Below are positions 25,596 through 34,459 of a stretch of 64,000 bases of DNA, piece after piece. The position numbers and the translations under genes were made by a program. How positions within the stretch are numbered: position 1 is the first letter of the stretch; the number at the start of each line of letters is the position of its first letter. This DNA is from Streptomyces griseocarneus. Its GTDB lineage: Bacteria; Actinomycetota; Actinomycetes; Streptomycetales; Streptomycetaceae. The notes under the pieces were generated by a model. It was not told the DNA's origin, made no database searches, and was given only the letters and a program-made list of their open reading frames with translations. The stretch lies in NCBI GenBank assembly GCA_003674045.1, contig PENC01000022.1:62001-126000 (forward strand). Reading direction: 5' to 3'.

Positions 25596-26278
25596 CCGGC
25601 CCGACGCGGCGTACGCCCGGCGAGGAGCTGCTGCTGGCCAGGATCATGGCGGCGGCCGGCCGCGAATACCTCGGCAAAAGGCGCGGCACCTGCACGGAGT
25701 CCGTCCGCGCCGCCCATACGAAGGCCCCGTGGGCCCAGAGGGGCGGCCGTCTGCCGGCCGTCGCCCGGCACCTCGGGCTCTTCACGGCGGACGTGTGCGA
25801 CGACGCGCGACTCGACCTGTACAAGAACGGGGTGACGGTCGCCGTCAGGGGCTGGATCCACGTCGTCCGCTACGACACCACCGTGGTGTTCCGGACGGCG
25901 GCCGCACACGCGCTCACCGGCGTCGCCGGGGAGCGAATCGTGCTGTGCGGCGGCCAGGAGCAGGACGACGAGCCGGAATGGTGGACGGAGATCGAGCGCG
26001 GCGTCACCCGCGCCCAACTGCCCCGGGCACTGACCGCACTCGGCAGGGGCGAGCGACTGGCCTTCGGCGACATCTGGCTCACCGGGGAGGAGATCGGGTG
26101 CGGAGAGGTCCGCGCCCGGTGGCCGCAGGTCCACGGCCTCCGGGTCCGGCAGAACGCCCTCGTGCTCGGCACTCTCGGCGGAACGTCGCACGAGCTGGAA
26201 GCCCGGCTCTCCGGAACCCCGAACCTCTTCGTCCTCCGCGCGCTCGTCGAGCGCCTCGGCCCGGACGGCGAGCGCTGA
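25592..26278 (+). CDS. Hypothetical protein coupled to the SARP gene
   Basis: A 228-residue soluble protein without signal peptide, family not recognised with certainty. The middle (LDLYKNGVTVAVRGWIHVV, then RYDTTVVFRT) looks like a PH-like beta-sheet module of the kind seen in DUF6585-type actinobacterial proteins; the N-terminal 40 residues are basic and helical. Its ATG overlaps the SARP stop, so the two are co-translated. A role in tuning the activator is possible but not shown. Confidence 0.6.
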   Translation: MTGPTRRTPGEELLLARIMAAAGREYLGKRRGTCTESVRAAHTKAPWAQRGGRLPAVARHLGLFTADVCDDARLDLYKNGVTVAVRGWIHVVRYDTTVVFRTAAAHALTGVAGERIVLCGGQEQDDEPEWWTEIERGVTRAQLPRALTALGRGERLAFGDIWLTGEEIGCGEVRARWPQVHGLRVRQNALVLGTLGGTSHELEARLSGTPNLFVLRALVERLGPDGER

Positions 26279-26291
26279 TCCCCCGGCCGTT

Positions 26292-26831
26292 TCATGGCTG
26301 TGCCGACGCCCGTGCCCGAGCGTGCCCCCGGCGCCACCTGATCTCGCCGTCGTGCCATTCGCCGGTGGGTGTGAGCCCGGCGGCGGTGGCGACGGCTGCG
26401 GACGCCGGGTGCTCGGGATGGATGTGGGCGAGGACGGTCCGCACCGCCTGCCCGTCGAGCCAGTCGACGAGTCCGCGGGCCGCTTCGGAGGCGATGCCCC
26501 TTCCCTGCCACGGGGTGCCCACCACCCAGGCGATCTCGGCGGTGGGACCGTGGCCGGAGGGGCCGATCGTCGCCTGGACGGTGCCCGTCAGGCAGTCCTC
26601 GTCCCGGAGCCGGATCACCCAGTTCAGCCAGGAGACGGCCGGATCGGGAGAGCCCGCGGCCAGGCGCTGGTAGCGCGAGCGCAGGGCCTGAGGGGTATGC
26701 GGAGTGCCGCCGATGAAGGTGTGGAGAGCCGGATCGGACAGCACGGCGGCCATCTCCTCGGCGTGCTCGACGCGGAGCGGCAGCAGGGCCAGCCGCGCGG
26801 TGTCGACGGCCTGGGCCGCGAAGGGGCTCAC
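26292..26831 (-). CDS. GNAT family N-acetyltransferase
   Basis: A 179-residue acetyltransferase of the RimJ/RimL type. The acetyl-CoA loop is VGTPWQGRGIASEA, preceded by the beta-4 strand AEIAWVV; LALLPLRVEHAEEM opens the fold. The start is GTG 26831 with GGAGG upstream. It converges with the gene at 25592-26278, with a gap of 13 bases. The acceptor (amino acid, protein N-terminus or drug) cannot be predicted. Confidence 0.85.
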   Translation of the reverse strand: MSPFAAQAVDTARLALLPLRVEHAEEMAAVLSDPALHTFIGGTPHTPQALRSRYQRLAAGSPDPAVSWLNWVIRLRDEDCLTGTVQATIGPSGHGPTAEIAWVVGTPWQGRGIASEAARGLVDWLDGQAVRTVLAHIHPEHPASAAVATAAGLTPTGEWHDGEIRWRRGHARARASAQP

Positions 26832-27137
26832 GCTACTGCCTCCGGATGTTCGACGAGGTGATGATGCGGGTGGCGGCCCTGGTCACCGCGGTCTTCTTCG
26901 GCGGTACCGAGCCGGGAGGTACACGGTCGGCCCTGCGGCGGTGAAACGCAACGGGATTCCTGTGCACCGCCTCTCGTGGTTGCCGGACGGTTCCGTCACC
27001 TGATCGCCCGGACCCGGGCCGACGCGGAGGGCGGAGATGGCGCGAAGATGGCATCACGCCCGAACTCCCGGCGTTATACGGTGCGCTAGCCCCGACCCCG
27101 TGGGTGTTCCATTCCTTGCACAGGAAAGGGCAGTCGC
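26832..27137. other. Intergenic region before the lectin gene
   Basis: 306 bases without a supported gene. The last part should hold the promoter of the lectin gene; TTATACGG at 27073-27080 is a possible -10 region, and AGGAAAGGG at 27120-27128 is its ribosome site. Nothing else was recognised. Confidence 0.4.
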
Positions 27138-28103
27138 ATGGGCAAGAGATACAGACGCATCCTTCAGCTGCTCGGCGCTCTGGTGCTCATGGTGGCCGCG
27201 CCGGGCACCGCCATGGCGGCCGGATCGGCCGCCCACGCGTCCGAGACCGTTTTCGGTTCCTCCATCGCCGCGGCCCGCAACGTGGACGGCCGGGTCGAGC
27301 TCTTCGGAACCAACAGCGGTGACGCCGTCTTCCACCGTTATGAGACCAAGGGCGCCACCGGCAACTGGTCGTCCTGGGAGCAGTTCGACGGCGCCCTGCG
27401 CGCCGTGGCCGCCGAGACCAACGCCGACGGCCGCATGGAGCTGTTCGGTGTCAACGGCGCCGGGAACATCTTCCACCGCTGGCAGACCATCGCGGCCGGA
27501 GGCCCCTGGTCCGGGTGGGAACAGCTGGACGGCAATCTGACCTCGATCGCCGCGGCCCGCGACGCGGAGGGCCGGATCGAGCTCTTCGGCACCAACGCCG
27601 CCGGCGGCATCTTCCATCGCTGGCAGACCGCGATCGGCGGCCCGTGGTCGGGCTGGGTCCAGTTCGACGGCGCCCTGACCCAGGTGGCGGCCGCCACCAA
27701 CGCGGACGGCCGGGTCGAGGTCTTCGGCGTCAACAGCGCGGGGAACATCTTCCACCGCTATCAGCTGGCCATCCGTGGCTCATGGTCCGGGTGGGAGCAA
27801 CTGGACGGCGCTCTGACCTCGATCGCCGCGGCCCGCAACGCCGACGGCCGACTGGAGATCTTCGGAGCCAACGCCGGTGACGCGATCTTCCACCGCTGGC
27901 AGACGGTCCCGGCCGCCGGTCCGTGGTCGGGCTGGGCCCAGTTCGACGGCGCCCTGACCCAGGTGGCCGCCGCCACCAATATGGAGGGCCGCATCGAGTT
28001 CTTCGGCGTCAACCGGGGCGGAGCGGTGTTCCACCGCGAGCAGATCCCCACGGGCAACGGCTGGTCCGGATGGGCCCAGTTCGACGGCGCCCTGCGCCCC
28101 TGA
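27138..28103 (+). CDS. Secreted PLL-type beta-propeller lectin, six repeats
   Basis: A 321-residue exported protein: basic start MGKRYRR, hydrophobic core, then AMAA/AHAS as cleavage region. The mature chain is six repeats of about 46 residues, each with 'DGRxExFGxN', 'IFHRWQT' and 'GPWSGWxQ(F/L)DG'. Such repeats form bladed propellers that bind sugars (PLL/tachylectin-2-like family). Repeats 1, 3 and 5 have SIAAAR...FG(T/A)N, repeats 2, 4 and 6 have VAAxTN...FGVN, an alternating pattern suggesting duplication of a two-blade unit. PLL itself has seven blades; the seventh here may be missing or formed by the termini. Glycan binding on host, competitor or own wall is inferred. Confidence 0.8.
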   Translation: MGKRYRRILQLLGALVLMVAAPGTAMAAGSAAHASETVFGSSIAAARNVDGRVELFGTNSGDAVFHRYETKGATGNWSSWEQFDGALRAVAAETNADGRMELFGVNGAGNIFHRWQTIAAGGPWSGWEQLDGNLTSIAAARDAEGRIELFGTNAAGGIFHRWQTAIGGPWSGWVQFDGALTQVAAATNADGRVEVFGVNSAGNIFHRYQLAIRGSWSGWEQLDGALTSIAAARNADGRLEIFGANAGDAIFHRWQTVPAAGPWSGWAQFDGALTQVAAATNMEGRIEFFGVNRGGAVFHREQIPTGNGWSGWAQFDGALRP

Positions 28104-28106
28104 GCC

Positions 28107-28121
28107 ACCGCCGCAGGCGGT
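28107..28121 (+). terminator. Small hairpin after the lectin gene
   Basis: ACCGCC-GCA-GGCGGT is a perfect six-base stem with a three-base loop, starting four bases after the lectin stop. No T-run follows. It may weakly stop transcription or protect the lectin mRNA end. Confidence 0.35.
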
Positions 28122-28176
28122 CGTGGCCGCAGCCCTTGCCGACGCGCTCACCCGCCGGACGGAAGGAGCGACACCC

Positions 28177-28548
28177 ATGCACAGGCGCACCGCACTGACG
28201 ACCGCCCTCGCCGGTTCCGTGCTGATCGCGGGCCTCGTGGCCGGCCCGGCACGGGCCTTCGGCATCCCGGCCTCCGCGCAGGGGCACGGCACCACAGCCG
28301 TGTCGGCGGGCCCCGGCTGCGACCGCTCTCCCGGCACCCCTCCGGTCACACCAGGTGACACGGGCAGGGCGGTCAGGGAACTCCAGTGTCTGCTCGCGTA
28401 CTGCGGCTACTACACCGACCCCGTCGACGGCCACTACGGCCTCGCGTTGGGGTGGGCAGTCGTGCGTTACCAAAAGGATCACGGCCTGCCCGTGGACGGC
28501 ATCGTAGGGCCCAGGATGTGGGCGCTGTTGCGTGCCGGGACGTGCTGA
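28177..28548 (+). CDS. Secreted peptidoglycan-binding domain protein
   Basis: A 123-residue exported protein. The signal peptide is MHRRTALTTALAGSVLIAGL with cleavage after ARA. The mature part is one PG_binding_1 domain: GDTGRAVRELQCLLAYCGYY, VDGHYGLALGWAVVRYQ, GLPVDGIVGPRMWALLR. Three cysteines (GPGC, ELQC, AYC) and a terminal Cys could form disulphides. There is no catalytic domain. The start ATG 28177 has GGAAGGAG upstream. It follows the lectin gene by 73 bases and may be co-expressed as a wall-binding partner. Confidence 0.85.
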   Translation: MHRRTALTTALAGSVLIAGLVAGPARAFGIPASAQGHGTTAVSAGPGCDRSPGTPPVTPGDTGRAVRELQCLLAYCGYYTDPVDGHYGLALGWAVVRYQKDHGLPVDGIVGPRMWALLRAGTC

Positions 28549-28562
28549 GCCGATGGAGAGCC

Positions 28563-28588
28563 GCGTGCCGGGGCGGCCCCCGGCACGC
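28563..28588 (+). terminator. Strong hairpin terminator
   Basis: GCGTGCCGGGG (28563-28573) and CCCCGGCACGC (28578-28588) form a perfect 11-base stem with a four-base loop, 15 bases after the peptidoglycan-binding protein stop. TTC follows but no long T-run, as usual in Streptomyces. It also faces the end of the minus-strand glycosyltransferase remnant. Confidence 0.65.
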
Positions 28589-28634
28589 CCTTCACGACCG
28601 GACTCGCCTCGGTGGTGGCCGGGCGTCTCATGGA

Positions 28635-29345
28635 TCACGCGCTGTCCCACAGGTCCGTGATGTCGAGTGGTGGCAGCTGTGACAGCTCGGTGCCGGCGGC
28701 GGTCATGGCAGCGCTGTGGCGCGCGTCGCCGAGGACTGCCGTCATGGCATCGGTGATCTCTTCGCGCGTCGCCGTGAGTTCCAGCGCGCGGCCGAGCCCG
28801 AGCCGGGCGAACGCGGAGGCGTTGTCGGGCTGGTCGGCCAGTACGCCCATGCCCAGGACGGGTGTTGTGCCCTGTACCGCGTCGAGCAGGGAAGCCCGCC
28901 CTGCGTGCGTCACGAACAGGTCGGCACGACGCAGGAGCGCGGGCTGTGGGACGTGCTCGACGACCTTGATGCGGGGGTCCGTGCTCCGCGGGTCCTCGGC
29001 AAGGTCTCCGGCGGACACGATGGCGTCGCAATCGAAGCGGGAAAGCGCGGCCATGATCTCCCGGTACACATTCCCGATGACGGTACGGAGACCGGACATC
29101 GCGGTGGTCAGGGTGCCGAGGCTCACGTGGACGAGCGGGCGGACGGCGGGGGAGCGGTCCAGCCCTGCGGGGAGGGTGGTCCGGAATTCCGCGACGGTGC
29201 GTCGGACCGCGCGCGTGTCCACCCGGCGATCAGATCACGGGCCTTCGCCTCGGCCTGATCCGGCCATAGCCGACCGAAGACGTAGGGGTTGAAGGAGGCG
29301 TTTCCCGACGCCTTCCAGATCTCACTCGCCGCTTGCTGAACGGCG
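28635..29345 (-). pseudogene. Broken macrolide-type glycosyltransferase
   Basis: The 195-codon frame 28635-29222 is only the C-terminal half of an MGT-family (GT1) glycosyltransferase: VRPLVHVSLGTL opens the nucleotide-sugar domain, and FVTHAGRASLLDAVQGTTPV and MGVLADQPDNASAF form the donor-binding region. Just upstream, in another frame, 29345-29225 reads AASEIWKASGNASFNPYVFG and AEAKARDLIAGWTRA, which looks like part of the missing N-terminal half. Intact enzymes are about 400 residues, so an internal deletion with frameshift is likely. The remnant would lack the acceptor-binding domain. Confidence 0.65.
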
Positions 29346-29452
29346 GGATCGCAGGTCCAGTCCGTTCCGCCCTGTGGAACGCCACTCGTCGCCGCCGGGC
29401 TTCGCGGCCCCTTCGGCCCGGACCGGGGGCCGGAACCGGCCCGGGCATCCGG

Positions 29453-30130
29453 TCAGCCGCGGGTGCGGAGCCGGCCGCCCTTGAGGTGGAGCACCTCGTC
29501 GGAGGCGTCGGCGACTTCCTGGGAATGGGTCACGACGATCACGCACTTGCCGTCGTCGTGCGCCAGCCCGCGGAACACCTCGATGATCCCGGCCGCCGTC
29601 GTGTGGTCGAGGCTGCCGGTGGGCTCGTCCGCGAACAGGATGTCGACCTCGCAGGCGAGGGCCCGGGCGATGGCCACGCGCTGTTGCTGGCCGCCGGAGA
29701 GCTGGAGGGTGCGCCGGTGGTGCTCCGCGGGCTCCACGCCGAGCAGGGTGAGCAGGTCGACGGCCCGCTGCCGGCGGCGTCGGCCCTTGACCCCGGTGAT
29801 CTCCATGGCCGAGGTGATGTTCTGCACCGCGGTCATGTACGTGAGCAGGTTCAGCGACTGGAAGACGGTGGCCGCGTGCCGGTTGCGGTAGCGGCCGAGG
29901 CCGAGCTCGGCGATGTCCCGTCCCTGGAAGCGGACGGTGCCCGAGGTCGGGGCGTCCAGGCCGCTGGCCAGTGAGAGCAGGGTGGTCTTGCCGGAGCCGG
30001 AGGGGCCGACGACGGCGTACATCCGTCCGGCCTCGAAGCGGTAGTCGACGCCCTTGAGGACGGTGCGGCGGCTGGTGCCACTGCGGTAGGTGCGGGTCAG
30101 ACCGGTGAGTTCGAGCGTGGGGACGGTCAT
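29453..30130 (-). CDS. ABC transporter ATP-binding protein (MacB/LolD type)
   Basis: A 225-residue ATPase. Walker A is GPSGSGKTTLL, signature LSGGQQQRVAIARAL, Walker B ILFADEPTGSLD, and the H-loop VIVVTHSQEVA; the GLDAPTSGTVRFQGRDI segment is typical of the MacB/LolD/FtsE group. It pairs with the FtsX-like permease gene upstream, one base apart. The pair lies divergent from a two-component system, a common arrangement for antibiotic- or peptide-sensing export systems. The substrate is unknown. Confidence 0.93.
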   Translation of the reverse strand: MTVPTLELTGLTRTYRSGTSRRTVLKGVDYRFEAGRMYAVVGPSGSGKTTLLSLASGLDAPTSGTVRFQGRDIAELGLGRYRNRHAATVFQSLNLLTYMTAVQNITSAMEITGVKGRRRRQRAVDLLTLLGVEPAEHHRRTLQLSGGQQQRVAIARALACEVDILFADEPTGSLDHTTAAGIIEVFRGLAHDDGKCVIVVTHSQEVADASDEVLHLKGGRLRTRG

Positions 30131-30131
30131 G

Positions 30132-31568
30132 TCAGTCGCCCTTCGTGAGGATGTCGCGCGGGTTCAGCCGCAGCACGCGGGTGCCGGGCAGGAGGGTGGC
30201 GAGGGCCGCGATACCGAGGCCGGTCGCGCCGACCTTGCCGATGTCGGCGGGGCCGAGGCGGATGTCCATCGAGCTGATCGGCTCGGCCGCGGGTTCCTTC
30301 GGACCGTTCGCGCCGGGCAGGGGATTGCTGTGGTCCGGCTCCTGCGGCCGGTGCGCCGCCTCGTCCTTCGCCGAGGAGACCTCGCCGGCCAGGAGCCGGC
30401 CGCCGATCGCCTGCGAGAGGACCTGGCTGCAGGCGCCCGCGAGGCCGATGGCGAGCACGGCGCAGGCGGTGACCTCGACCAGGTGCTGGGCGAGGAGCCG
30501 GGGTTTCCTCTCACCGAGGGAGAGCAGGATGCCCAGTTCCTTGCGGCGCTCGCGCAGCGAGGAGGCGACGATCAGGGCCAGGATCACGGTACCGGCGACG
30601 GCGACCAGCCAGACGGTGACGGTGGCGAAGCCCGCGGTCCTGGTGATGGGGCCGACGAGGGCCTTGTACTGCTTGTCGTTGACGGTGATCGGGAAGATCT
30701 TCAGGTCGGCGCCCGCGGCCTCGGCGTCCTTCCTCAGCCGGTCCAGGTCGTCCGGGTCCTTCAGCGTGAACGTGGCTTCCTTCAGGACGGTGTCCCCGTC
30801 GCCCTTGCCCATGAGCTTGGAGCCGCCGTCGGGAGTGACGTAGATCCGGTTCGCCGGGTCCATCATCGCCGGGACGTAGGAGCCGCTGTCGGGTGTGCTG
30901 TTCTTGTAGATGCCGACGACCTTGAACGCGTACTCCCGCTTGTCCCGCTCCTGGCCGGGCCCCGGCAGCACACCCGCCATCAGCTTCATCGTGTCGCCGG
31001 CCTTGAGGTTGTTGTCCTTGGCGACGCGCTCCTCGACGACGACCTCGTCGCTCTTGCTGTCCGGGGTGATGCCGCGGCCGGAGAGCAGCCGGGAGTCGCC
31101 GTTGCGGAAGTCCTTCACCGCGCCGAGGTCACGGATTCCGGAGGCGCTGAACAGATCGGTACCCAGGCTGTCCTGGCCCTGCGGGGGCGGTACGGGCTGG
31201 TGAAGGCGGGTGTTCTCGGTGGGGAAGGCGCCACCGTCGGTGGAGTAGTTGCACCGCGCCACCACGGGGGACGCGCAGATCTTCTCGACGAGGCTGCGGT
31301 GGAGGTCGCCCTCGGCACCGATCGCACCGCCCTGTCCGCCCTCGGGTTTCCGGGTCTTCCCGGAGTCGATGAGGCCGTTGACGTCGAGCTGCATCGTCGC
31401 GACCGAGCCCACGCGCGCTCTGGCGTCCTCGGCGGCCCGGGCCGCGGCGGCCCGGATCAGGAAACCGGAGAGCACCAGGGTGCAGATCACGAAGAAGAGC
31501 CCCACGAGCATCAGGGTCTTCCCGAGGTGGCCCGTCAGCCGCCACCACGCCCGTTTGAAGAGATTCAT
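30132..31568 (-). CDS. FtsX/MacB-like ABC transporter permease
   Basis: A 478-residue permease. One N-terminal span (about 13-35) is followed by a large extracytoplasmic domain (about 40-290), then the FtsX core with three spans starting near VTVWLVAVAGTVILALIVAS; SLRERRKELGILLSLGERK is the coupling segment to the ATPase. A Pro/Glu-rich insertion lies before the last span. Start ATG 31568 (MNLFKRAWW) is chosen over a longer open frame; only GGAC precedes it, so the message may be nearly leaderless. It acts with the ATPase downstream as a mechanotransmission-type exporter or sensor. Confidence 0.88.
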   Translation of the reverse strand: MNLFKRAWWRLTGHLGKTLMLVGLFFVICTLVLSGFLIRAAAARAAEDARARVGSVATMQLDVNGLIDSGKTRKPEGGQGGAIGAEGDLHRSLVEKICASPVVARCNYSTDGGAFPTENTRLHQPVPPPQGQDSLGTDLFSASGIRDLGAVKDFRNGDSRLLSGRGITPDSKSDEVVVEERVAKDNNLKAGDTMKLMAGVLPGPGQERDKREYAFKVVGIYKNSTPDSGSYVPAMMDPANRIYVTPDGGSKLMGKGDGDTVLKEATFTLKDPDDLDRLRKDAEAAGADLKIFPITVNDKQYKALVGPITRTAGFATVTVWLVAVAGTVILALIVASSLRERRKELGILLSLGERKPRLLAQHLVEVTACAVLAIGLAGACSQVLSQAIGGRLLAGEVSSAKDEAAHRPQEPDHSNPLPGANGPKEPAAEPISSMDIRLGPADIGKVGATGLGIAALATLLPGTRVLRLNPRDILTKGD

Positions 31569-31683
31569 GGGTCCGGACGCTATACAGACCGGGTTTTGAT
31601 CCCTGTTTGCCGGACGAGGCGGGGACAGGTTTTCCATACACGGTTCACATACCGGCTCTGATACATGTGGTGGATACGGGAGA

Positions 31684-31735
31684 GGAATTCCGGGCACGGG
31701 AACTCCCGGAATTCATGGAATTCTCAGATTCCGGG
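31684..31735. promoter_or_regulatory. Repeated GGAATTCCGGG elements, candidate response-regulator operator
   Basis: Between the divergent ABC and two-component operons, GGAATTCCGGG (31684-31694) and CCCGGAATTC (31705-31714) form a 10-base perfect inverted repeat. Two further copies of the same word follow: GGAATTC (31717-31723) and GATTCCGGG (31727-31735). Four related words in 52 bases point to a cooperative operator for the response regulator encoded at 31797. It could also form an RNA hairpin in the leader. Confidence 0.6.
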
Positions 31736-31796
31736 CCGCGGGCAGCCGGGCCAGGGTTCGGGTTCGGGCGCGAGGGTGGAAAGGACGGACGGCGGC

Positions 31797-32459
31797 GTGC
31801 GGGTGCTGGTGGTGGAGGACGAGCAGTACATGGCGCGCGTCATCGAACTCGGGCTGCGCCGTGACGCCATGGCGGTGGACGTCGTCCACGACGGCGAGGC
31901 CGCTCTGGAGAAGCTGTCGGTCTACGACTACGACGCCGTCGTCCTCGACCGCGACCTGCCCGTCGTGCACGGCGACGAGGTCTGCCGCCGGATCGTCGCC
32001 CAGGGTCTGGAGTGCCGCGTCCTGATGCTGACGGCCGCGGGCCGCCTCGGCGACAAGGTCGAGGGCCTCGGCCTCGGCGCGGACGACTACCTGGCGAAGC
32101 CCTTCGACTTCCCCGAGCTGGTCGCCCGGCTGCGGGCGCTGTACCGCCGCAGCCCCCTCTCCCACGCGCCCGTCCTCACCTTCGCCGACCTCGCCTTCGA
32201 CACCCACCGCCGCAGGGTCACGCGGGCGGGTACCGAGATCCGCCTCACGCCGAAGGAAATGGCCGTCCTGGAGCTGCTGATGCGGGCGGACGGCGGGGTG
32301 CTCGGTGCCGATTACCTCCTCGACAAGGCGTGGGACGCGCACGCCGGCCCGTACACCAACGCCGTCCGCCTCGTGGTGCACACCCTGCGCAAGAAGCTGG
32401 GCGAGCCACGGCTGGTGCACACCGCGATCAGCACCGGGTACTACCTGGAGGCCGCGTGA
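31797..32459 (+). CDS. OmpR-family response regulator
   Basis: A 220-residue two-component regulator. Receiver: acidic pair E7/D8, phospho-acceptor Asp51 in VVLDRDLPV, and the conserved Lys in LAKPFDFPEL. The C-terminal winged helix spans about 130-218 (LTPKEMAVLELLMRADGGVL; NAVRLVVHTLRKKLG). Start GTG 31797 is chosen by the AAGGACGG just upstream and by family length; an open frame extends to 31665. Its stop overlaps the kinase GTG (GTGA). It likely controls the divergent ABC exporter. Confidence 0.92.
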   Translation: MRVLVVEDEQYMARVIELGLRRDAMAVDVVHDGEAALEKLSVYDYDAVVLDRDLPVVHGDEVCRRIVAQGLECRVLMLTAAGRLGDKVEGLGLGADDYLAKPFDFPELVARLRALYRRSPLSHAPVLTFADLAFDTHRRRVTRAGTEIRLTPKEMAVLELLMRADGGVLGADYLLDKAWDAHAGPYTNAVRLVVHTLRKKLGEPRLVHTAISTGYYLEAA

Positions 32460-33673
32460 GCAGGTGGCTCGCGCGGCGGTGCGCGGGGCGTGCCGGGCGC
32501 CGCTCGCTCAGCATCCACCTGCGGCTCTTCCTCGGGTTCGGCGGCGCACTGGTGGTGTGCTCGGCACTGATGGTCACGGTCATCTACGTCGGCATCCGCT
32601 TCCTCCCGACGTACGACCTCACGGCCCGTGTCGACGCCCCCGGACTCGTGGCCGCCCCCACGCCGGGCGAGCAGCCCCGGACGAACCCGCAGACGGGCCT
32701 CACACAGGGCCGGCCCATCGACGCGACGGGGCTGATCCGCGACAAGGAGGACGTCTGGTCGACCGTACTGGCCGTCTCCGTCGGCGGGGTCCTCCTCGTG
32801 ACCGCCGTGGGCCTCGCCTTCGGCTGGGTGTTCTCACGCCGGCTGCTCGCCCCCCTGCATTCCATCAACCGGGCGGCCGCCAAAGCCGGCGAGGGCGACC
32901 TGTCGTACCGCATCGACGCGCAGGGGCCGCGGGACGAGCTGAAGCAGCTCGCGGACACCTTCGACACCACACTCGCCCGCCTGGAGGAGGCGTTCGCCGC
33001 CCACCAGCGGTTCGCCGCCAACGCCTCGCACGAACTCCTCACCCCGCTCGCCACGACCCGTGCCGCGCTCCAACTGGCGGCCACCGACCGCTCCGGGGAG
33101 TCGTTCCGCGAGCTTCTGCCGATGCTGACACAGACCAACGAACGCAACATCCGCGTGGTCGACGAGCTGCTGGCCCTGGCGGCGGCCGATCAGGTGGAGT
33201 TCGACGCCGAACCCGTCGACCTGGCCGAGCTGGTGGGGGACGTGATCGAGGAGCAGCGCGGGGCCGGGGCCGACGGCCCGTCGCTCACCTTCGTCACCGA
33301 CGGCACGGGTCGCATGGTCCGCGCCAACGCGACGCTGCTCCGGCAACTGGCCGTGAACCTCGTCGGCAACGCGATGACGCACAACGTGCCGGACGGCAGC
33401 GCGTTCGTGAACGTCACGGTGCGCGGCGAGGAGGAGCGGGACGTGGTCCTGGAGGTGGCCAACTCCGGCCCCGAGGTCGATCCGGCGATCGTGGACCGGC
33501 TCTTCGAGCCGTTCTACCGGGCCAGGCCGAGGGTCGGCAGCGAGCGGGGGCACGGGCTGGGACTGGCCCTGGTACGTTCCGTCGCCCGCGCGCACGGAGG
33601 GTCCGCGACGGCAAAGGCCCGGCCGCGCGGAGGACTCGTGGTGCGCGTGCGGATGCCCGGGCTGCCGGGCTGA
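32456..33673 (+). CDS. Sensor histidine kinase
   Basis: A 405-residue membrane kinase. Spans lie near residues 25-48 and 103-125, with about 55 residues outside between them, too short for a large sensor domain. HAMP follows (RRLLAPLHSINRAAAKAGEG), then the H-box FAANASHELLTPLATTR with phospho-acceptor His192 and the ATPase motifs LVGNAMTHN (N-box) and GHGLGLALVRSV (G-box). The short outer loop resembles kinases that sense through a partner ABC transporter, which here is divergently encoded. Confidence 0.92.
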   Translation: MSRWLARRCAGRAGRRSLSIHLRLFLGFGGALVVCSALMVTVIYVGIRFLPTYDLTARVDAPGLVAAPTPGEQPRTNPQTGLTQGRPIDATGLIRDKEDVWSTVLAVSVGGVLLVTAVGLAFGWVFSRRLLAPLHSINRAAAKAGEGDLSYRIDAQGPRDELKQLADTFDTTLARLEEAFAAHQRFAANASHELLTPLATTRAALQLAATDRSGESFRELLPMLTQTNERNIRVVDELLALAAADQVEFDAEPVDLAELVGDVIEEQRGAGADGPSLTFVTDGTGRMVRANATLLRQLAVNLVGNAMTHNVPDGSAFVNVTVRGEEERDVVLEVANSGPEVDPAIVDRLFEPFYRARPRVGSERGHGLGLALVRSVARAHGGSATAKARPRGGLVVRVRMPGLPG

Positions 33674-33942
33674 CGGTCACCGACCGCACGCTCGAAGCGG
33701 TGGGCCACTTGCGGTGAACCGAAATCCCGCCTCCGGCGGCCATGAGTATGCCGCGTTCGCCCGTGGAGGGGGGCGGGCTCCGCCGGTGCTGTGCTCCGGT
33801 GTCCGGCGGGGTGCGTGACTCCTGAACATTCCGATCGTTTCAGTCCGCGTAAGGCGGGTGCTGTCGAACGAGGAACGGTCTCGGTCGGGGGCCGCACTTG
33901 CCGTCGCTCTCAGGAGCCGATCAGACTCAGGGAGAAGGTCGT

Positions 33943-34272
33943 ATGAAGCTCGCTGCCCGAAGGCTCATCGGTGTCGGCACCGCGCTCGCCGCGGCCATGG
34001 TGCTCCTGGCTTCCCCCGCTTCGGCCGTCAAGCCGGGCGAGCGGTTCCGCTACGGCAGTCTGGACTGCGTCGCCACCGCGGACGCGGCGTGGAACGGGGC
34101 ACTGAGCTGCACCGGCACCATGAACGTTTCCTGGCGGGCCAAGGTCAAGTGTTATGCGGGTTTCACGTACTACGGTCCGTGGCAGAACAACGCCTCCGGC
34201 GGCACCAAGGAGTCCACGACCACCTCCAAGTGCGCCTTCTACGTCGACGACGTCACCATCGACGCCATCTGA
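33943..34272 (+). CDS. Small secreted four-cysteine protein
   Basis: A 109-residue protein, function not recognised. The signal peptide is clear: MKLAARRLIGVGTALAAAMV with cleavage after ASA. The mature part of about 78 residues has four cysteines (SLDC, LSC, VKC, SKC) and is rich in Tyr, Trp and Thr, fitting a small disulphide-bonded beta-sandwich. Start ATG 33943 follows GGGAGAAGG. It stands alone, 270 bases after the kinase gene. Confidence 0.7.
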   Translation: MKLAARRLIGVGTALAAAMVLLASPASAVKPGERFRYGSLDCVATADAAWNGALSCTGTMNVSWRAKVKCYAGFTYYGPWQNNASGGTKESTTTSKCAFYVDDVTIDAI

Positions 34273-34459
34273 CCGACGTCACTACCGGTCCCTCGCGAGC
34301 GTGCGGTCATCGTCGACGCGGACATCCGCCTGGTGGTGGCCACCGCCCGGTGTGAGCTGACGAGGCCCGCCACGCATCGCCGTATGCCGTGTGACAACTG
34401 TCATCGCTCACCGGGGACGAACTGTTCTGTCGCCCTGGCCCCGCGCTCCGAACGAGTTC

